From assembly GCF_009363755.1 (NCBI RefSeq), contig NZ_CP045417.1, forward strand, positions 2,542,001 to 2,606,000: DNA of 64,000 nt, given 5' to 3'. Made by a program: the position numbers and the translations under genes. Numbering within the stretch: the first letter of the stretch is position 1; each line of letters opens with the position of its first letter. Under the pieces are notes generated by a model. The model had not been told where the DNA came from. It did not search any database and was given only the letters and a program-made list of their open reading frames with translations. The DNA comes from Halomonas sp. THAF5a. GTDB taxonomy: Bacteria > Pseudomonadota > Gammaproteobacteria > Pseudomonadales > Halomonadaceae. This document shows, one piece after another, positions 40,948-55,297 of this stretch.

Positions 40948-41454
40948 ATGACCCAGGATGACCTCTCCCCGGCCGACGAGCGGCCCAGCAAGTCCCAGCT
41001 CAAGCGCGAGATGCAGGCCCTGCAGCAGCTCGGCGAGCAGATCATCGCCATGAGCGATGCCCAGCGCGCGCGCTTCCCCCTCTCCGACGACCTGCTGGCC
41101 GCCGTGGAGGAGACCGGGCGCATCAAGGCCCGCGAGGCCCGCCGCCGCCACATGCAGTACGTCGGCAAGCTGATGCGCGGCGAGGACCTCGACGGCATCC
41201 AGGCGGTGTTCGACGAGATCGAGAACGAGAAGCTGCGCCGCGACCACGCCTTCCACCGCCTCGAAAAGTGGCGCGACCGGCTGATCGACGAGGGCGACGA
41301 CGCCGTCGAGGCCTTCGTGGCCGAGTTCCCCGACGTCGAGCGCCAGGCCCTGCGCCAGCTGATCCGCAACGCCCGCCGCGAGCGCGACCAGGGCAAGCCG
41401 CCGACCAACGCCCGCCGGCTCTTCAAGCTGATCCGGGACGGCGCCGGCCTCTAA
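40948..41454 (+). CDS. darP: DarP (YjgA), ribosome-associated protein
   Basis: The 168-residue helical protein is rich in charged residues. It has the UPF0307 pattern: SKSQLKREMQALQQLGEQI at the start, GRIKAREARRRHMQYVGKLM in the middle and RQLIRNARRE before the end. In E. coli the protein associates with late 50S assembly intermediates and assists large-subunit maturation. As in E. coli it lies next to pmbA on the opposite strand. Confidence 0.93.
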   Translation: MTQDDLSPADERPSKSQLKREMQALQQLGEQIIAMSDAQRARFPLSDDLLAAVEETGRIKAREARRRHMQYVGKLMRGEDLDGIQAVFDEIENEKLRRDHAFHRLEKWRDRLIDEGDDAVEAFVAEFPDVERQALRQLIRNARRERDQGKPPTNARRLFKLIRDGAGL

Positions 41455-41456
41455 AG

Positions 41457-41543
41457 CAAAAAGCTTGAAGCCTGAAGCTGGAAGTCACCACTTCACGCCT
41501 TCCAGCTTCCAGCCGCGAAGCGGCGCTCTTGCCGCTTCAAGCT

Positions 41544-41546
<3 letters not shown>
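41457..41546. repeat. Nested inverted-repeat element between darP and tldD
   Basis: An outer pair of perfect 11-base arms (AAGCTTGAAGC at 41461-41471 and its complement at 41534-41544) encloses an inner pair (GAAGCTGGAAG at 41474-41484 and complement at 41499-41509). A third hairpin, GAAGCGGC with GCCGCTTC, lies at 41517-41538. The outer right arm reaches the tldD stop codon. The sequence style matches dispersed AAGCTTGAAGCTGGAAG-type intergenic repeats seen in gammaproteobacteria. It probably also stops transcription of both convergent genes. Confidence 0.65.
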
Positions 41547-42994
<1,448 letters not shown>

Positions 42995-42998
<4 letters not shown>

Positions 42999-45900
42999 TC
43001 GGCACTTTCCAGAGCGATCCGCGGCGAGGTCCAGGGGCCCTGCACGCGATAGTGGATTCGGGTCACGCGGTCGATGGCATCCCCGAACAGCTTGTCGGCG
43101 ATGAACAGGGCGCCGCCCACCACCGGGGCGCCGGCCAGCACCGCCGCCAGCGGCAGGTTGTTGCTCACCGGCACAGTGACCGACAGGCGCTGATCGAGTT
43201 CCCGGCGCGCCAGGTCGACGCTGCCGTTCAGGGTGAAATGGGTTGCCGGCCCCTCGATCTCCACCGGACCACGGGTTTCCAGTACCCCACCATACAGGGT
43301 GGCGGCACCGCTGACACGATCGAAGGCGGTCCCGCGGCCGGTGACATCGGAGAAATCGAGGCGCAGGCGACGCAGCAGGTTGTCGACGTTGAGCAGCCCG
43401 ACGACCCGCGCCGAGGGCGACTCCAGGTTGACGAAGCGCCCATCGCGCAGCATCACCTCGAGGCTGCCCTGGGAACGCGGCAGGGCGAACTGCCAGGGCG
43501 CCCCGGGCCACGCCAGCTGGCTCTTCACGCGGGTCTCGGTGTTCCTCACGGCCACCGGCTGGTCGAGGGCCGCCAGGGCACTGCCCAGGTCGCCGCCGGA
43601 GAGGTCGAGCCGGGCGCGAGTCAAGCTGTCGCCGGCGCCGCTCGCCTCCCAGATCAGCTGGCCACCGGCCTCGATCTCGCCGAGCGACAGCGCCAGCGGA
43701 TCGATCACCAGGCGGTCGGACGTGGCACGCCAGCGACCGTCGAAGTGGCCGAGCCGCGCCCCGCGCCAGGCCATGTCGGCGATGCGCAGCCGCCCGTCCG
43801 GCAGCGACGAGAGCCCCGCCGGCAACGGCGCGGCCTCGACGGGCAGCGCGAGCTCGTCGAGCAGCTGGCCGCCGTCCGCCGCCGGGGCGACCAGCGCATC
43901 CAGCGAGAGGCGGTCGAGGGCGATGTCCAGTGGCGCCGCCTGGGCGGGCCGATAGCTGAGGCGCCCACCGGCCAGGCTGCCGTCCACGCCGAGACGCCAG
44001 CCGTCGGCGGTGCCGTCGCCCTCCACGACCAGCGAGCCCAGGCAGCGCTGGTCGAGCTGCAGGCAGTCGGTCTCGAGGCTGAGCGCGGTGAGCGTGGAGG
44101 GGTTGCCGGCCGAGGCGGGCTCGACGCCGGCCAGCAGCGGCGACAGGGCGCGCGCCCAGGGCGCCACCGCCAGCCGTGGCAGGTAGGCATCCAGCGTCCA
44201 GCCGGGCCGGCCGGCCCAGTCGGGGGGCGTCAGGTGCCCCAGCCACGCCTGCCCTCGACCCGGGCCGCCGTCCGCGGACGCTCGCCAGCGCAGTCCGAGC
44301 CGATCGCCCAGGCGCCCGTCGACCCGCCCTTCGGCCAGGTCGACGTCCAGTCGCAGGGGGCGCACGGCCGCGCGGGTCTTGCCCAGTGGCGCCGGCAGCT
44401 CGATCGCGAGCCCCTCCAGGCGGCTGTCGAGGCGCAGCGCGGCGCCCGCCTCCCCGATCGCCAGGCGCCCCTGCCAGGGCAGGCGGCCCTCCATCACGGC
44501 GTCGAGACCGGCCACCCCGCTCCAGGCGGACAGCGCCGAGACCTCGGCCGTGCCGGAGAGGTCGAGCCCGCCGGCCAGGGTGTCGATGTCGGCGACCACG
44601 GGGCCGCCCAGCAGGCGAGCGCTCACTCTCCCCTCCAGGCCGCCCTGCTCGCCGCGCTGGCGCCAGGCGAGCGGCCCCTCGACGCCTTCGAAGGCGAGCC
44701 CGAGGGGCTCATGGACGAGACGGGCGAACCCCGCCTCGGTCTCGATGTCCAGCGTCAGGGCCTCGGGCGCATCGAGGTCCAGGGCCAGGTCCAGGCGGCC
44801 GGTCGCCCGGCCCTCGGCCCGCCAGGGCGCGACCGCCTCGATGCCCTCGGCGGGCAGCGCCAGCAGGTAGCGGCGCAGGGCATCGCCCCCGGCCGCGAGG
44901 TCGCCGCTGACCGCGAGCCGCTCCTCCTCGAGGGTGACCGTCCCCGCCGAGGCCTCGACGCCCAGGCTGTCGGCGGCGTCGACGCGGGCCGTGAGCGCCT
45001 CGTCGACCACCGACAGGTGTCCCCGGATGCCCTCGAGGCGCGGCCAGCCGGGGGCGATGGGCAGGCGTCCGTCAACGACGCCGAGATCGAGCCGCAGGGT
45101 GGGATCGGGCCTCGCCCCCTCTCGCGCCAGCGGCACGTGCAGCCGCAGTGCCCCCTCGGGCACCCGGCCGGCAGCGCCCTCGGCCAGCCACTCGGTCAGC
45201 GCCGGAGGCAGCACGCCCACCGGCAGCCAGTCCGTGAGCGGGGTGTCGACGGCGTCCACGTCGGCGAAGTCGAGCTGCAGCCCGAAGCCGCCGCGCCGTT
45301 CGCCGCCGACCGAGAGCCCGAAACCACCCTCGACCCGCGCCCCGTTCCACTCGACCTCGAGGTCGCGGCCGCTGACGAAGCTGCGCGGGCCGTCATACGC
45401 CCAGTCGATCACCCCACGGGCCCGGTCGAGGTCCATCGGCGCGCCGAATACCTCCGGGAAGTGCAGCCGGGACGCACGCCCGGCGAACTCGACGTGGCCC
45501 GACAGGTCCTCGGACTCCACCCAGACGTCCAGCGGCCCGCCGCCGGGCGCCTGCTCCCAGGGCGACACCGCCACCTCGGTCGCCGCCGCCCGGGCCCGCC
45601 AGTGGCCCGCCTCGCGCCCCAGCCCCAGCGCCGTGACCCGCCCGCGGGGATCGAGGCTGTCGATGACCCGGGCCAGGGCCTCGGGCAGCGGCAGCCGGTC
45701 GCGCCAGGCGGCCAGGGCCCCCAGGTCGAACTCGCTGGTGGTGAGCCACCAGCCGTCCGCCTGGCTGCGCACCTCCCAGAAGCGCGGCACCGCCGGTCCC
45801 GCATCATCGCGCTGCCCCTCGGGACGGGCCCAGTCGGCACTCTGGGCATCGGTCTCGATCCACGCCTGCCAGCCGTCGTCGTCGCGCCGCCACTGGCCGC

Positions 45901-46837
45901 TTGCGGTGGCCTGCTTGAGCACGATGGCCTGGGGCACCTCCTCGGCGCTCGCCGTCGGCTGGCGCAGCGCCAGCAGCGGCGCCTCCAGGTCGGCGCGCAG
46001 GTCGGCGAGGGCGCCTTGATGCCAGCGCCCCCAGAGCCGCGCATCGCCGCTGACCGTCTCCAGGCGCAGGGCACTGCCGTAGCCCAGCACCTCCGAGAGC
46101 CCCAGCAGGCTCTTGAGGCGCATGTCGGCCTGCAGCGCGGCACTGAAGTCGCCGAGTCCCGAGGCCCCGGGCTGCAGCTCCATCACCGCGCGGATGGCGT
46201 GATCCTGCTGGCCCTCGACGAACACCTCGCCCTCGAGGTGGGTGCGACGCTCATCGCCGGTCATCACCAGGCGCGGCGCCGTCAGCACGGCGCGCTGCTT
46301 CTGGCCATGCAGCACCAGGCGAACGTCCTCGACCCAGGCGCTCTGGCGCAGCAGCATGCCCACCCAGAAGTCGAGGCGGTCGAGGTCGAAGGTGCTCTCG
46401 GGAATCAGTTCGGGGGGCAGCTCCGCGGGCTTGGGCCACTGCCAGCGCCCGTCCGGGTCCTGATAGAGGTGCACGGTGACGCCCCGCACCCGGGCCGCGG
46501 CCACCCGGGGCATGCCGGTGGCGAGGCTGGCGAGGCTGTCCAGGCGCAGCTGGGCGCGCTCCACCTCGAGCAGCGGCACGTCACCGAGGCCCTCGCGGGA
46601 GCGGATGTAGAGGCCCTCGACCTCGAGGTGGGGATCCAGCCGGGCGAGGCCGGCCGTGACGTCATCCAGGGCCACCTCGGCATTGAAGCGGGTCGAGAGC
46701 AGCCGCTCCAGGGCGCCGGTCTGCTCGTCCAGCAGGAACGGCAGGCCCCGCAGCGCTACGACCAGCACCGCCAGCAGGGCCAGCGACACCGCCACCAGGG
46801 TCAACAGCCAGCGAAGGGTCAGGCGCGCCGCGGACAT
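42995..46837 (-). CDS. yhdP: YhdP, AsmA-like phospholipid transport protein
   Basis: This very large protein of 1280 residues has one N-terminal membrane span (about residues 10-29) and a long periplasmic repeating-beta region typical of AsmA-like bridge proteins (DUF3971 and AsmA2 parts). In E. coli, YhdP, TamB and YdbH together move phospholipid to the outer membrane. Length matches the family's usual 1260-1300. The C-terminal LVINPLRLSLGE-like segments and the final channel-like repeats are present. It lies 4 bp after rng. Confidence 0.93.
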
Positions 46838-46841
46838 GGGC

Positions 46842-48305
46842 TCACATCAGCACGATGTCGTACTGCTCCTGGGAGTAGTGGGTCTCGACCTGGAAGCGGA
46901 TGGTCTTGCCGATGAACTCCTCGAGGTCGGCCACGGCGGCGGACTCCTCGTCGAGCAGCCGGTCGACCACCGACTGGGAGGCCAGCACCGCGTAGGTCTC
47001 GGCATTGTAGGCCCGCTCCTCGCGCAGGATCTCGCGGAAGATCTCGTAGCAGACCGACTCGGGCGTCTTCAGGGTGCCCCGCCCGGCGCAGGTCGGGCAG
47101 GCCTCGCAGAGCGTCTGCTCGAGGCTCTCCCGGGTACGCTTGCGGGTCAGCTGGACGAGCCCCAGCTCGGTGACGCCGGTGCACTTGGTCTTGGCGTGGT
47201 CGCGCTCCAGCGACTTCTCGAGCATGCGCAGCACCTGGCGCTGGTGCTCGGGCTCGTCCATGTCGATGAAGTCGATGATGATGATGCCGCCGAGGTTCCT
47301 GAGGCGCAGCTGGCGGGCGATGGCGGTGGCGGCCTCGAGGTTGGTCTTGAAGATCGTCTCCTCGAGGTTGCGGTGCCCCACGTAGCCGCCGGTATTGACG
47401 TCGATGGTGGTCATCGCCTCGGTGGGATCGATGACCAGATAGCCGCCGGACTTCAGCTGCACCTTGCGCCCCAGCGCCTTCTGGATCTCGTCCTCGACGC
47501 TGAACAGGTCGAAGATCGGACGCTCGCCGGCGTAGTGCTCGATGCGCTCCGCCGCCGCGGGCATGAACTCCTTGGCGAACTCGATCAGCTTGACGTAGTT
47601 CTCCCGGGAGTCGATGCGCACCTTCTCGATATCGTCACGCATCACGTCGCGCAGGGTGCGCATGAACAGCGGCAGGTCGTCGTAGACCACGCTGGGCGCC
47701 GCCGCCGTCACCTGGCGCTCGCCGACCCGGCGCCACAGGCGCAGCAGGAAGTGCATGTCGGCGGAGAGCTCCTCCAGGGTGACGCCCTCGGCGGCGGTGC
47801 GCACGATGAAGCCGCCGGTGACCTCCAGCTGCTGCTCGCCCGCCGCCGCCTCGACCAGGCCCCGCAGCCGCTCGCGCTCGGCCTCGTCCTCGATTCGCTG
47901 GGAGACCCCGTGATGGGGCGAGTCGGGCATGTAGACCAGGTAGCGCGACGGCACCGACAGGTGGGTGGTCAGTCGCGCGCCCTTGGAGCCGATGGGGTCC
48001 TTGGTGACCTGCACCACCAGGGCCTGCCCCTCGTGGAGCAGCTGGGCGATGGAGACCTGCTCGTCGGCCGGCGTGCCCGGCGGCATCACCTCGTGGGCGT
48101 GGATGAAGGCGGCGCGGTCGATGCCGATGTCGATGAAGGCCGCCTGCATCCCCGGCAGCACCCGCACCACCTTGCCCTTGTAGATATTGCCGACGATGCC
48201 GCGTCGCCGGGCCCGCTCGATGAAGGCTTCCTGCAGCACGCCGTTCTCGACGACGGCGACCCGGGTCTCCATCGGTGTCAGGTTGATGAGTACTTCACCG
48301 CTCAT
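46842..48305 (-). CDS. rng: RNase G
   Basis: RNase G is the short RNase E homologue that helps 16S 5' maturation and mRNA decay. The 487-residue protein has an N-terminal S1 domain (GNIYKGKVVRVLPGMQAAFIDIG), the catalytic DNase I-like region with IIIIDFIDMDE, and the zinc-link motif CPTCAGRG near residue 408. There is no long C-terminal scaffold, which separates it from RNase E. It sits between maf and yhdP as in E. coli. Confidence 0.97.
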   Translation of the reverse strand: MSGEVLINLTPMETRVAVVENGVLQEAFIERARRRGIVGNIYKGKVVRVLPGMQAAFIDIGIDRAAFIHAHEVMPPGTPADEQVSIAQLLHEGQALVVQVTKDPIGSKGARLTTHLSVPSRYLVYMPDSPHHGVSQRIEDEAERERLRGLVEAAAGEQQLEVTGGFIVRTAAEGVTLEELSADMHFLLRLWRRVGERQVTAAAPSVVYDDLPLFMRTLRDVMRDDIEKVRIDSRENYVKLIEFAKEFMPAAAERIEHYAGERPIFDLFSVEDEIQKALGRKVQLKSGGYLVIDPTEAMTTIDVNTGGYVGHRNLEETIFKTNLEAATAIARQLRLRNLGGIIIIDFIDMDEPEHQRQVLRMLEKSLERDHAKTKCTGVTELGLVQLTRKRTRESLEQTLCEACPTCAGRGTLKTPESVCYEIFREILREERAYNAETYAVLASQSVVDRLLDEESAAVADLEEFIGKTIRFQVETHYSQEQYDIVLM

Positions 48306-48388
48306 GCGGATATCCTTGTCCGAAAAGATCTGGCGCCATTATGACATAGCGCGCCGCGCCGTCCCGTGCCGCGATCAACGCCCCGGCA

Positions 48389-48973
48389 CTAGGCCATATA
48401 CCAAAGCGGCACGCCCTGGCGGGCGAGCAGGTTGGCGGTCTCGTAGAGCGGCAGCCCCACCACCGCCGAGTGGCTGCCCTCGATGTGCTCGACGAAGACC
48501 GCGGCCAGGCCCTGGATGGCGTAGCCGCCGGCCTTGTCGGCGGGCTCGCCGGTGGCCCAGTAGGCGGCGAGCTCGGCCTCCGTGATCGCGCGCATGAAGA
48601 CCCGGGTGGTCACGCAGGCACTCAGCACGCCGGCGGGACCGGTGACCGCCACCCCGGTCAACACCTCGTGGCGACGACCGGAGAGCGAGCGCAGCATCGC
48701 CAGGGCCTGCTCGCGGTCCGCCGGCTTGCCGAGGATCTCGCCGTCACGCACCACGGCGGTGTCCGAGCCCAGGGTCGGCAGGTCGCTCAACCGCGCGCCG
48801 GCGAGTGCCTTCTCCCGGGCCAGGCGCACCACATAGTCGGCCGCCGGCTCCGAGGGCCGCGGCGTCTCGTCGAGGTCCACCGGGCGCACGTCCACCGTCA
48901 CGCCGATCGAGGCGAGCAGGTCGCGACGGCGCGGGGAGGCCGAGGCCAGGCAGAGCACGGGGTCGTCGGTCAT
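48389..48973 (-). CDS. Maf-family nucleotide pyrophosphatase (YhdE type)
   Basis: Maf proteins hydrolyse non-canonical or canonical nucleoside triphosphates (YhdE acts on dTTP/UTP). The 194-residue product has the N-terminal signature [12 protein letters not shown], then GSDTAVV and [13 protein letters not shown], and [26 protein letters not shown] near the C terminus. The ATG at 48973 opens directly with this signature; 17 codons of open frame upstream are not conserved. It follows mreD. Confidence 0.93.
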   Translation of the reverse strand: MTDDPVLCLASASPRRRDLLASIGVTVDVRPVDLDETPRPSEPAADYVVRLAREKALAGARLSDLPTLGSDTAVVRDGEILGKPADREQALAMLRSLSGRRHEVLTGVAVTGPAGVLSACVTTRVFMRAITEAELAAYWATGEPADKAGGYAIQGLAAVFVEHIEGSHSAVVGLPLYETANLLARQGVPLWYMA

Positions 48974-49031
48974 GGCGGCTCCAGGTCGGATGGACGAAGA
49001 AAGGGCGAAGGAAACAGTGGGCAACGCGAGG

Positions 49032-49520
49032 TCAGTCGCGGGCGTGCCGACGGCCCAGCGCCTCGAACAGGGTGGTGAGCCAGGGCCAGAGCAGCGCCCC
49101 GATCAGCGCGGGCAGCAGGAAGGAGAGGTGCATCAGGAAGGGCCCGAACAGGGTGCGCAACCACTGCTCGGCCAGCTGGACCGTGCCCAGCAGCACGAAG
49201 ATCAGCACCGCCTGCTGGACCAGCGAATAGGCCCGGAAGCGCGAATAGACCAGCGCGCAGAGGAAGGCCAGCAGCGACAGCAGCAGCGCGTTCTGACCGA
49301 GCGGCGCGCCCTCGATCAGGTCCACCAGAAGGCCCAGCACGAAGCCGTGCAGGACGCCGACCCGCAGGGGCTCGCGCATGCACCAGTAGATCAGCATCAG
49401 GCCGAGCCAGTCGGGGCGCCATACCTGCCAGCCGTCGGCCAGCGGCATCACCTGCAGGCAGAGCGACAGCAGCAGCGTGAACCAGACCCACAGCAGGTTG
49501 GCGGGCGGGGACGTGGCCAT
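49032..49520 (-). CDS. mreD: MreD, rod-shape membrane protein
   Basis: The 162-residue protein has about five membrane spans and belongs to the elongasome with MreB and MreC, where it helps set rod shape. The motif [22 protein letters not shown] is typical. The start at 49520 shares one base with the mreC stop (TGATG). Confidence 0.93.
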   Translation of the reverse strand: MATSPPANLLWVWFTLLLSLCLQVMPLADGWQVWRPDWLGLMLIYWCMREPLRVGVLHGFVLGLLVDLIEGAPLGQNALLLSLLAFLCALVYSRFRAYSLVQQAVLIFVLLGTVQLAEQWLRTLFGPFLMHLSFLLPALIGALLWPWLTTLFEALGRRHARD

Positions 49521-50434
49521 CAGCGCGTCTCCTCGTTGGCCGGGGCTCCACCCACGGCCCGCGCCGCCTCGAGGGCCGGGGCGGCGAGTTCGCCCTCGGA
49601 GGGCGCGACGGGCCTGGCGGGGGGAAAGAGCAGCAGGAAGTGGCGCGAGCGCTGCAGCTGGGCGACGGGCGCGGCGGTGACCCGGGCGAAGGGCTCGCCC
49701 GGGTCGTGGATCACCGAGGAGACCCGCGCCACCGGATAGCCCGCCGGGAAGCGCCCGCCCAGCCCCGAGGTGGTCAGCAGGTCGCCCTCGCGGATGTCGG
49801 CCGTGTCCGGCGCGTGCTGGACGTTGAGGGCATCGTAGCTGCCCACCCCCTGGACGACGAAGCGCAGGCCGTTGCGATTGATCTGCACCGGCAGGGCGTG
49901 GCTGGCATCGGCCAGCAGCAGCACCCGACTGGAATAGGCTGAGGTCGCGGTGATCTGGCCGACCAGTCCCGAGGCGTCGAGCACCGGCTGGCCCACGTAG
50001 ACGCCGTCGCGGCGGCCACGATCGATCACCATCTGATGGGTGAAGGGGTCGGGGTCCAGGGACAGCAGCTCGGCGGTGATGTAGGGGATGTCGCGCTCCC
50101 GGGTCGCCGCGAGCAGCTCGCGCAGCCGCACGTTCTCGGCCGTGAGGCTGGCCATGCGCTGCACCCGATGCGAGAGCGTCAGGATCTGCTCGCGGAGCCG
50201 GCGGTTCTCGTCGACCAGGGCGCGCTGCTCGGAGAGTGCCAGCGCCCCCCAGTTGAGGACGTCGCTGGGCAGGCTGACCACCCACTGGATCGGCGCCACC
50301 AGGGTCGACAGCTGGGCCCGGACGGGCTCCATGCGCGTGAAGCGCGCGTCGGCAAACATCAGGGCCGCGGCCAGCATCGCACACAGCAGCATGCGATAGC
50401 CCGGCAGCGGTCCGTGCGAGAACAGCGGTTTAAT
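49520..50434 (-). CDS. mreC: MreC, rod-shape protein, probably from an ATT start
   Basis: MreC is a bitopic periplasmic scaffold of the elongasome: one membrane span, a coiled coil (about residues 70-115 with RRLREQ) and a beta-rich C-terminal domain. The first in-frame ATG is at 50392 and gives 290 residues, but that start removes the cytoplasmic N terminus. Fourteen codons upstream the sequence reads ATT AAA CCG CTG TTC, matching the family start (M)IKPLF. AGGGGG stands six bases before the ATT. No ATG, GTG or TTG occurs between an upstream stop and this codon. I therefore place the start at ATT, 304 residues. Confidence 0.85.
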   Translation of the reverse strand: MKPLFSHGPLPGYRMLLCAMLAAALMFADARFTRMEPVRAQLSTLVAPIQWVVSLPSDVLNWGALALSEQRALVDENRRLREQILTLSHRVQRMASLTAENVRLRELLAATRERDIPYITAELLSLDPDPFTHQMVIDRGRRDGVYVGQPVLDASGLVGQITATSAYSSRVLLLADASHALPVQINRNGLRFVVQGVGSYDALNVQHAPDTADIREGDLLTTSGLGGRFPAGYPVARVSSVIHDPGEPFARVTAAPVAQLQRSRHFLLLFPPARPVAPSEGELAAPALEAARAVGGAPANEETR

Positions 50435-50466
50435 GAGCGACCCCCTGCATCAGGCCAGCGCCTCCG

Positions 50467-52005
<1,539 letters not shown>

Positions 52006-52023
52006 TCACGGAGCCCAGGGCCC

Positions 52024-53484
52024 ATGCATGACAAGACACTGACGGAACTCGCCGCCAGCCTCGCGGCCGGCGAGTTCTCCAGCCGCGAGCTCACCGAGAG
52101 CCTGCTCGCGCGCATCGAGCGCCTCGACGGCGAGATCAACAGCTTTATCACCGTGACCCCGGAGCAGGCGCTGGCCGCCGCCGATGCCGCCGACGCGGCC
52201 CGCGCCCGGGGCGAGGCCGGCCCGCTCACCGGACTGCCACTGGCGCTCAAGGACATCTTCTGCACCACCGGCGTGAAGACCAGCGCCGGCTCGAAGATGC
52301 TCGACAACTTCGTGGCGCCCTACGACGCCACCGTGGTCGAGCGGCTCAATGCCGCCGGCGCCGTGAGCCTGGGCAAGACCAACATGGACGAGTTCGCCAT
52401 GGGCTCGTCCAACGAGAACAGCTTTTTCGGGCCGGTGAAGAATCCCTGGGACACCGCGGCGGTGCCCGGCGGCTCCTCCGGCGGCAGCGCCGCCGCCGTG
52501 GCCGCGGGTCTGGTGCCCGCCACCCTGGGCACCGACACCGGCGGCTCGATCCGCCAGCCGGCCGCCTTCTGCGGCATCACCGGCCTGAAGCCTACCTACG
52601 GGCGCGTCTCGCGCTACGGCATCATCGCCTACGCCTCGAGCCTCGACCAGGCGGGCCCCATGGCGCGCACGGCCGAGGACTGCGCCCACCTGCTCGGCGC
52701 CATCGCCGGCCATGACCTGCGCGACTCCACCAGCGTGGCGCGCGGCGTGCCGGACTACACCGCCGAGCTCGACGCGCCCCTCGCGGGACTCAAGATCGGC
52801 CTGCCGACCGAGTACTTCGGCGAGGGCCTCGACCCCGAGGTCGAGAGCGCCGTGCGCGAGGCGATCCGCGTCTACGAGTCGCTGGGTGCCACGGTGCGCG
52901 AGGTGAGCCTGCCGCACACCCACTTCGCCATCCCCGCCTACTACGTCATCGCCCCGGCGGAGGCTTCCTCCAACCTGGCGCGCTACGACGGCGTGCGCTT
53001 CGGCCACCGCTGCGAGGCCCCCACCGACCTCACCGACCTCTACCTGCGCAGCCGCGCCGAGGGCTTCGGCGAGGAGGTCAAGCGGCGCATCCTGATGGGC
53101 ACCCACACCCTCTCCGAGGGCTTCTTCGACGCCTACTACAAGAAGGCCCAGCAGGTGCGCCGGCTGATCCGCCAGGACTTCCTCGACGCCTTCGACGAGG
53201 TCGACGTGCTGATGGGCCCGGCCTCGCCGACCCCGGCCTTCGACCTGGGGGCGAAGAAGGATCCGGTCTCGATGTACCTGCAGGACATCTACACCATCGC
53301 CATCAACCTGGCGGGCATCCCCGGCATCAGCGTGCCGGCCGGCTTCGCCGGCGGCCGCCCGGTGGGCCTGCAGGTCCTCGGCACCCACTTCGCCGAGGCG
53401 CGGCTGCTCAACGTCGCCCACCAGTTCCAGCAGGCCACCGACTGGCACCTGCATCGTCCCGCTCTCGCCGAGGAGTCCCTGTGA
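52024..53484 (+). CDS. gatA: GatA, amidase subunit of Asp/Glu-tRNA amidotransferase
   Basis: GatA hydrolyses glutamine to supply ammonia for converting misacylated Glu-tRNA(Gln) or Asp-tRNA(Asn). The 486-residue amidase-signature protein has the full Ser-cisSer-Lys site: Lys76 in LALKDIF, Ser151 in [10 protein letters not shown] and Ser175 in [10 protein letters not shown]. The presence of gatCAB shows that the organism uses the indirect route for at least one amide tRNA. It overlaps gatB. Confidence 0.97.
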   Translation: MHDKTLTELAASLAAGEFSSRELTESLLARIERLDGEINSFITVTPEQALAAADAADAARARGEAGPLTGLPLALKDIFCTTGVKTSAGSKMLDNFVAPYDATVVERLNAAGAVSLGKTNMDEFAMGSSNENSFFGPVKNPWDTAAVPGGSSGGSAAAVAAGLVPATLGTDTGGSIRQPAAFCGITGLKPTYGRVSRYGIIAYASSLDQAGPMARTAEDCAHLLGAIAGHDLRDSTSVARGVPDYTAELDAPLAGLKIGLPTEYFGEGLDPEVESAVREAIRVYESLGATVREVSLPHTHFAIPAYYVIAPAEASSNLARYDGVRFGHRCEAPTDLTDLYLRSRAEGFGEEVKRRILMGTHTLSEGFFDAYYKKAQQVRRLIRQDFLDAFDEVDVLMGPASPTPAFDLGAKKDPVSMYLQDIYTIAINLAGIPGISVPAGFAGGRPVGLQVLGTHFAEARLLNVAHQFQQATDWHLHRPALAEESL

Positions 53485-54938
53485 TGCAATGGGAAACCGT
53501 GATCGGGCTGGAGGTCCACGTCCAGCTCGCCACCCGTTCCAAGATCTTCTCCGGCGCCTCGACCGCCTTCGGCGCCGAGCCCAACAGCCAGGCCTGCGCC
53601 GTCGACCTGGGCATGCCCGGCGTGCTGCCGGTGCTCAACGAGGCCGCCGTGGCCATGGCCGTGCAGTTCGGCCTGGGCATCCACGCCGAGATCCCCGAGG
53701 TCTCGGTGTTCGACCGCAAGAACTACTTCTACCCGGACCTGCCCAAGGGCTACCAGACCAGCCAGATGTATCACCCCATCGTCGGCCCCGGCGAGGTGGA
53801 GATCACCCTGGATGACGGCAGCACCAAGGCCATCCGGGTCCACCACGCCCACCTCGAGGAGGACGCCGGCAAGTCGCTCCACGAGGACTTTCACGGCATG
53901 ACCGGCATCGACCTGAACCGCGCCGGCACGCCGCTGCTCGAGATCGTCTCCGAGCCGGACATGCGCTCGGCCAAGGAGGCCGCGGCCTACCTCAAGGCGA
54001 TCCACTCCATCGTCACCTACCTCGGCATCAGCGACGGCAACATGGCCGAAGGCTCGATGCGCTGCGACGTCAACGTCTCGGTACGCCCCAAGGGCCAGGC
54101 CGAGTTCGGGACCCGCGCCGAGATCAAGAACGTCAACTCCTTCCGCTTCGTCGAGCGGGCCATCGCCTTCGAGGTGGAGCGCCAGATCGAGCTGCTCGAG
54201 GATGGCGGCGAGGTGGTCCAGGAGACCCGCCTCTTTGATCCCGAGCGCGACGAGACCCGCAGCATGCGCACCAAGGAGGAAGCCAACGACTACCGCTACT
54301 TCCCCTGCCCTGACCTGCTGCCGGTGGTGCTCGACCAGGCCTACGTCGATCACCTGCGCGACAACCTGCCGGAGCTGCCCGCCGACAAGCGCGCCCGCTT
54401 CCAGGACGCGCTGGGACTCTCCGCCTACGACGCCGGCGTGCTCTCGGCGAGCCGCGAGATGGCCGAGTTCTTCGAGCGGGTCAAGGACGTCTGCGGGGAT
54501 GCCAAGCTGGCCGCCAACTGGGTCCAGGGCGAGCTTTCCGGCGCCCTGAACCGCGAGGGCCTGCCGATCCAGAACAGCCCCGTCTCGGCCGACCAGCTGG
54601 GCGAGCTGGTCGCCCGGGTGAAGGACGAGACCATCAACGGCAAGGCCGCCAAGCAGGTCTTCCAGGCGCTGTGGAACGGCGAGGGCGAGAGCGCCGACGC
54701 CATCATCGAGGCCAAGGGCCTCAAGCAGGTCACCGACACCGGCGCCATCGAGGCGATGATCGACCAGGTGATCGCGGACAGCCCCGCCCAGGTGGCCCAG
54801 TACCGCGACGCCGAGCCCGACAAGCGCGGCAAGATGATCGGCTACTTCGTCGGCCAGGTGATGAAGGCCTCACGAGGCACCGCCAACCCCCAGCAGGTCA
54901 ACGCCCTGCTCAAGGAAAAGCTCGACGCCCTGTGCTGA
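53484..54938 (+). CDS. gatB: GatB, kinase/transamidase subunit of Asp/Glu-tRNA amidotransferase
   Basis: GatB activates the misacylated tRNA with ATP and transfers ammonia to it. The 484-residue protein begins [16 protein letters not shown], has [17 protein letters not shown] and the zinc- and metal-site region, then a C-terminal YqeY-like tail. I chose the ATG at 53484, which shares one base with the gatA stop. A GTG one codon earlier (53481) is also possible. Confidence 0.96.
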   Translation: MQWETVIGLEVHVQLATRSKIFSGASTAFGAEPNSQACAVDLGMPGVLPVLNEAAVAMAVQFGLGIHAEIPEVSVFDRKNYFYPDLPKGYQTSQMYHPIVGPGEVEITLDDGSTKAIRVHHAHLEEDAGKSLHEDFHGMTGIDLNRAGTPLLEIVSEPDMRSAKEAAAYLKAIHSIVTYLGISDGNMAEGSMRCDVNVSVRPKGQAEFGTRAEIKNVNSFRFVERAIAFEVERQIELLEDGGEVVQETRLFDPERDETRSMRTKEEANDYRYFPCPDLLPVVLDQAYVDHLRDNLPELPADKRARFQDALGLSAYDAGVLSASREMAEFFERVKDVCGDAKLAANWVQGELSGALNREGLPIQNSPVSADQLGELVARVKDETINGKAAKQVFQALWNGEGESADAIIEAKGLKQVTDTGAIEAMIDQVIADSPAQVAQYRDAEPDKRGKMIGYFVGQVMKASRGTANPQQVNALLKEKLDALC

Positions 54939-54943
54939 GCATC

Positions 54944-54966
54944 GGGGCGGGCCTCGCGCCCGCCCC
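54944..54966 (+). terminator. Hairpin after gatB
   Basis: GGGGCGGGC pairs perfectly with GCCCGCCCC around a five-base loop, starting 5 bases after the gatB stop. No T tract follows, so it may be a weak or Rho-assisted stop. Confidence 0.55.
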
Positions 54967-55063
54967 TCGATTCAGCGACCGGAGCCACGGCAGACAGCGT
55001 CGACGCATGGCGGCGAGCCCCACCGCGACCGCCACCCCGCCGCGTACCCTCCGAGCCGACGGC

Positions 55064-55234
55064 TCAGGCCTGCTTCAGTTTCTCGATCTCCTCACGCAGC
55101 GCTTCCGCCTCCTCGGTCAGCGAGGCGTTGGCCCGCATGTCGCCGTTTCGGGCGGCCAGCATCGCCTGCTCGAGCTTCTCCTCGTACTGCTTCTGAAGCT
55201 TCTTCTGCGGGTCGGTCTTGAAGAGTCCGAACAT
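55064..55234 (-). CDS. Small coiled-coil protein, DUF6435-like
   Basis: The 56-residue protein begins MFGLFKTDPQKKLQKQYEEK and then forms a charged amphipathic helix rich in Glu, Ala and Leu to its end. This matches the small family named DUF6435 in gammaproteobacteria, of unknown function. CAGGAGACAG precedes the ATG at 55234. An in-frame ATG 18 codons upstream lacks a ribosome site. There is no signal peptide, so it is probably cytoplasmic. Confidence 0.8.
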   Translation of the reverse strand: MFGLFKTDPQKKLQKQYEEKLEQAMLAARNGDMRANASLTEEAEALREEIEKLKQA

Positions 55235-55297
55235 GGGTCTGTCTCCTGTTGGCAGGTTTCCAACCAGCCTACGCCATATCCTATACAAACTCTATAC

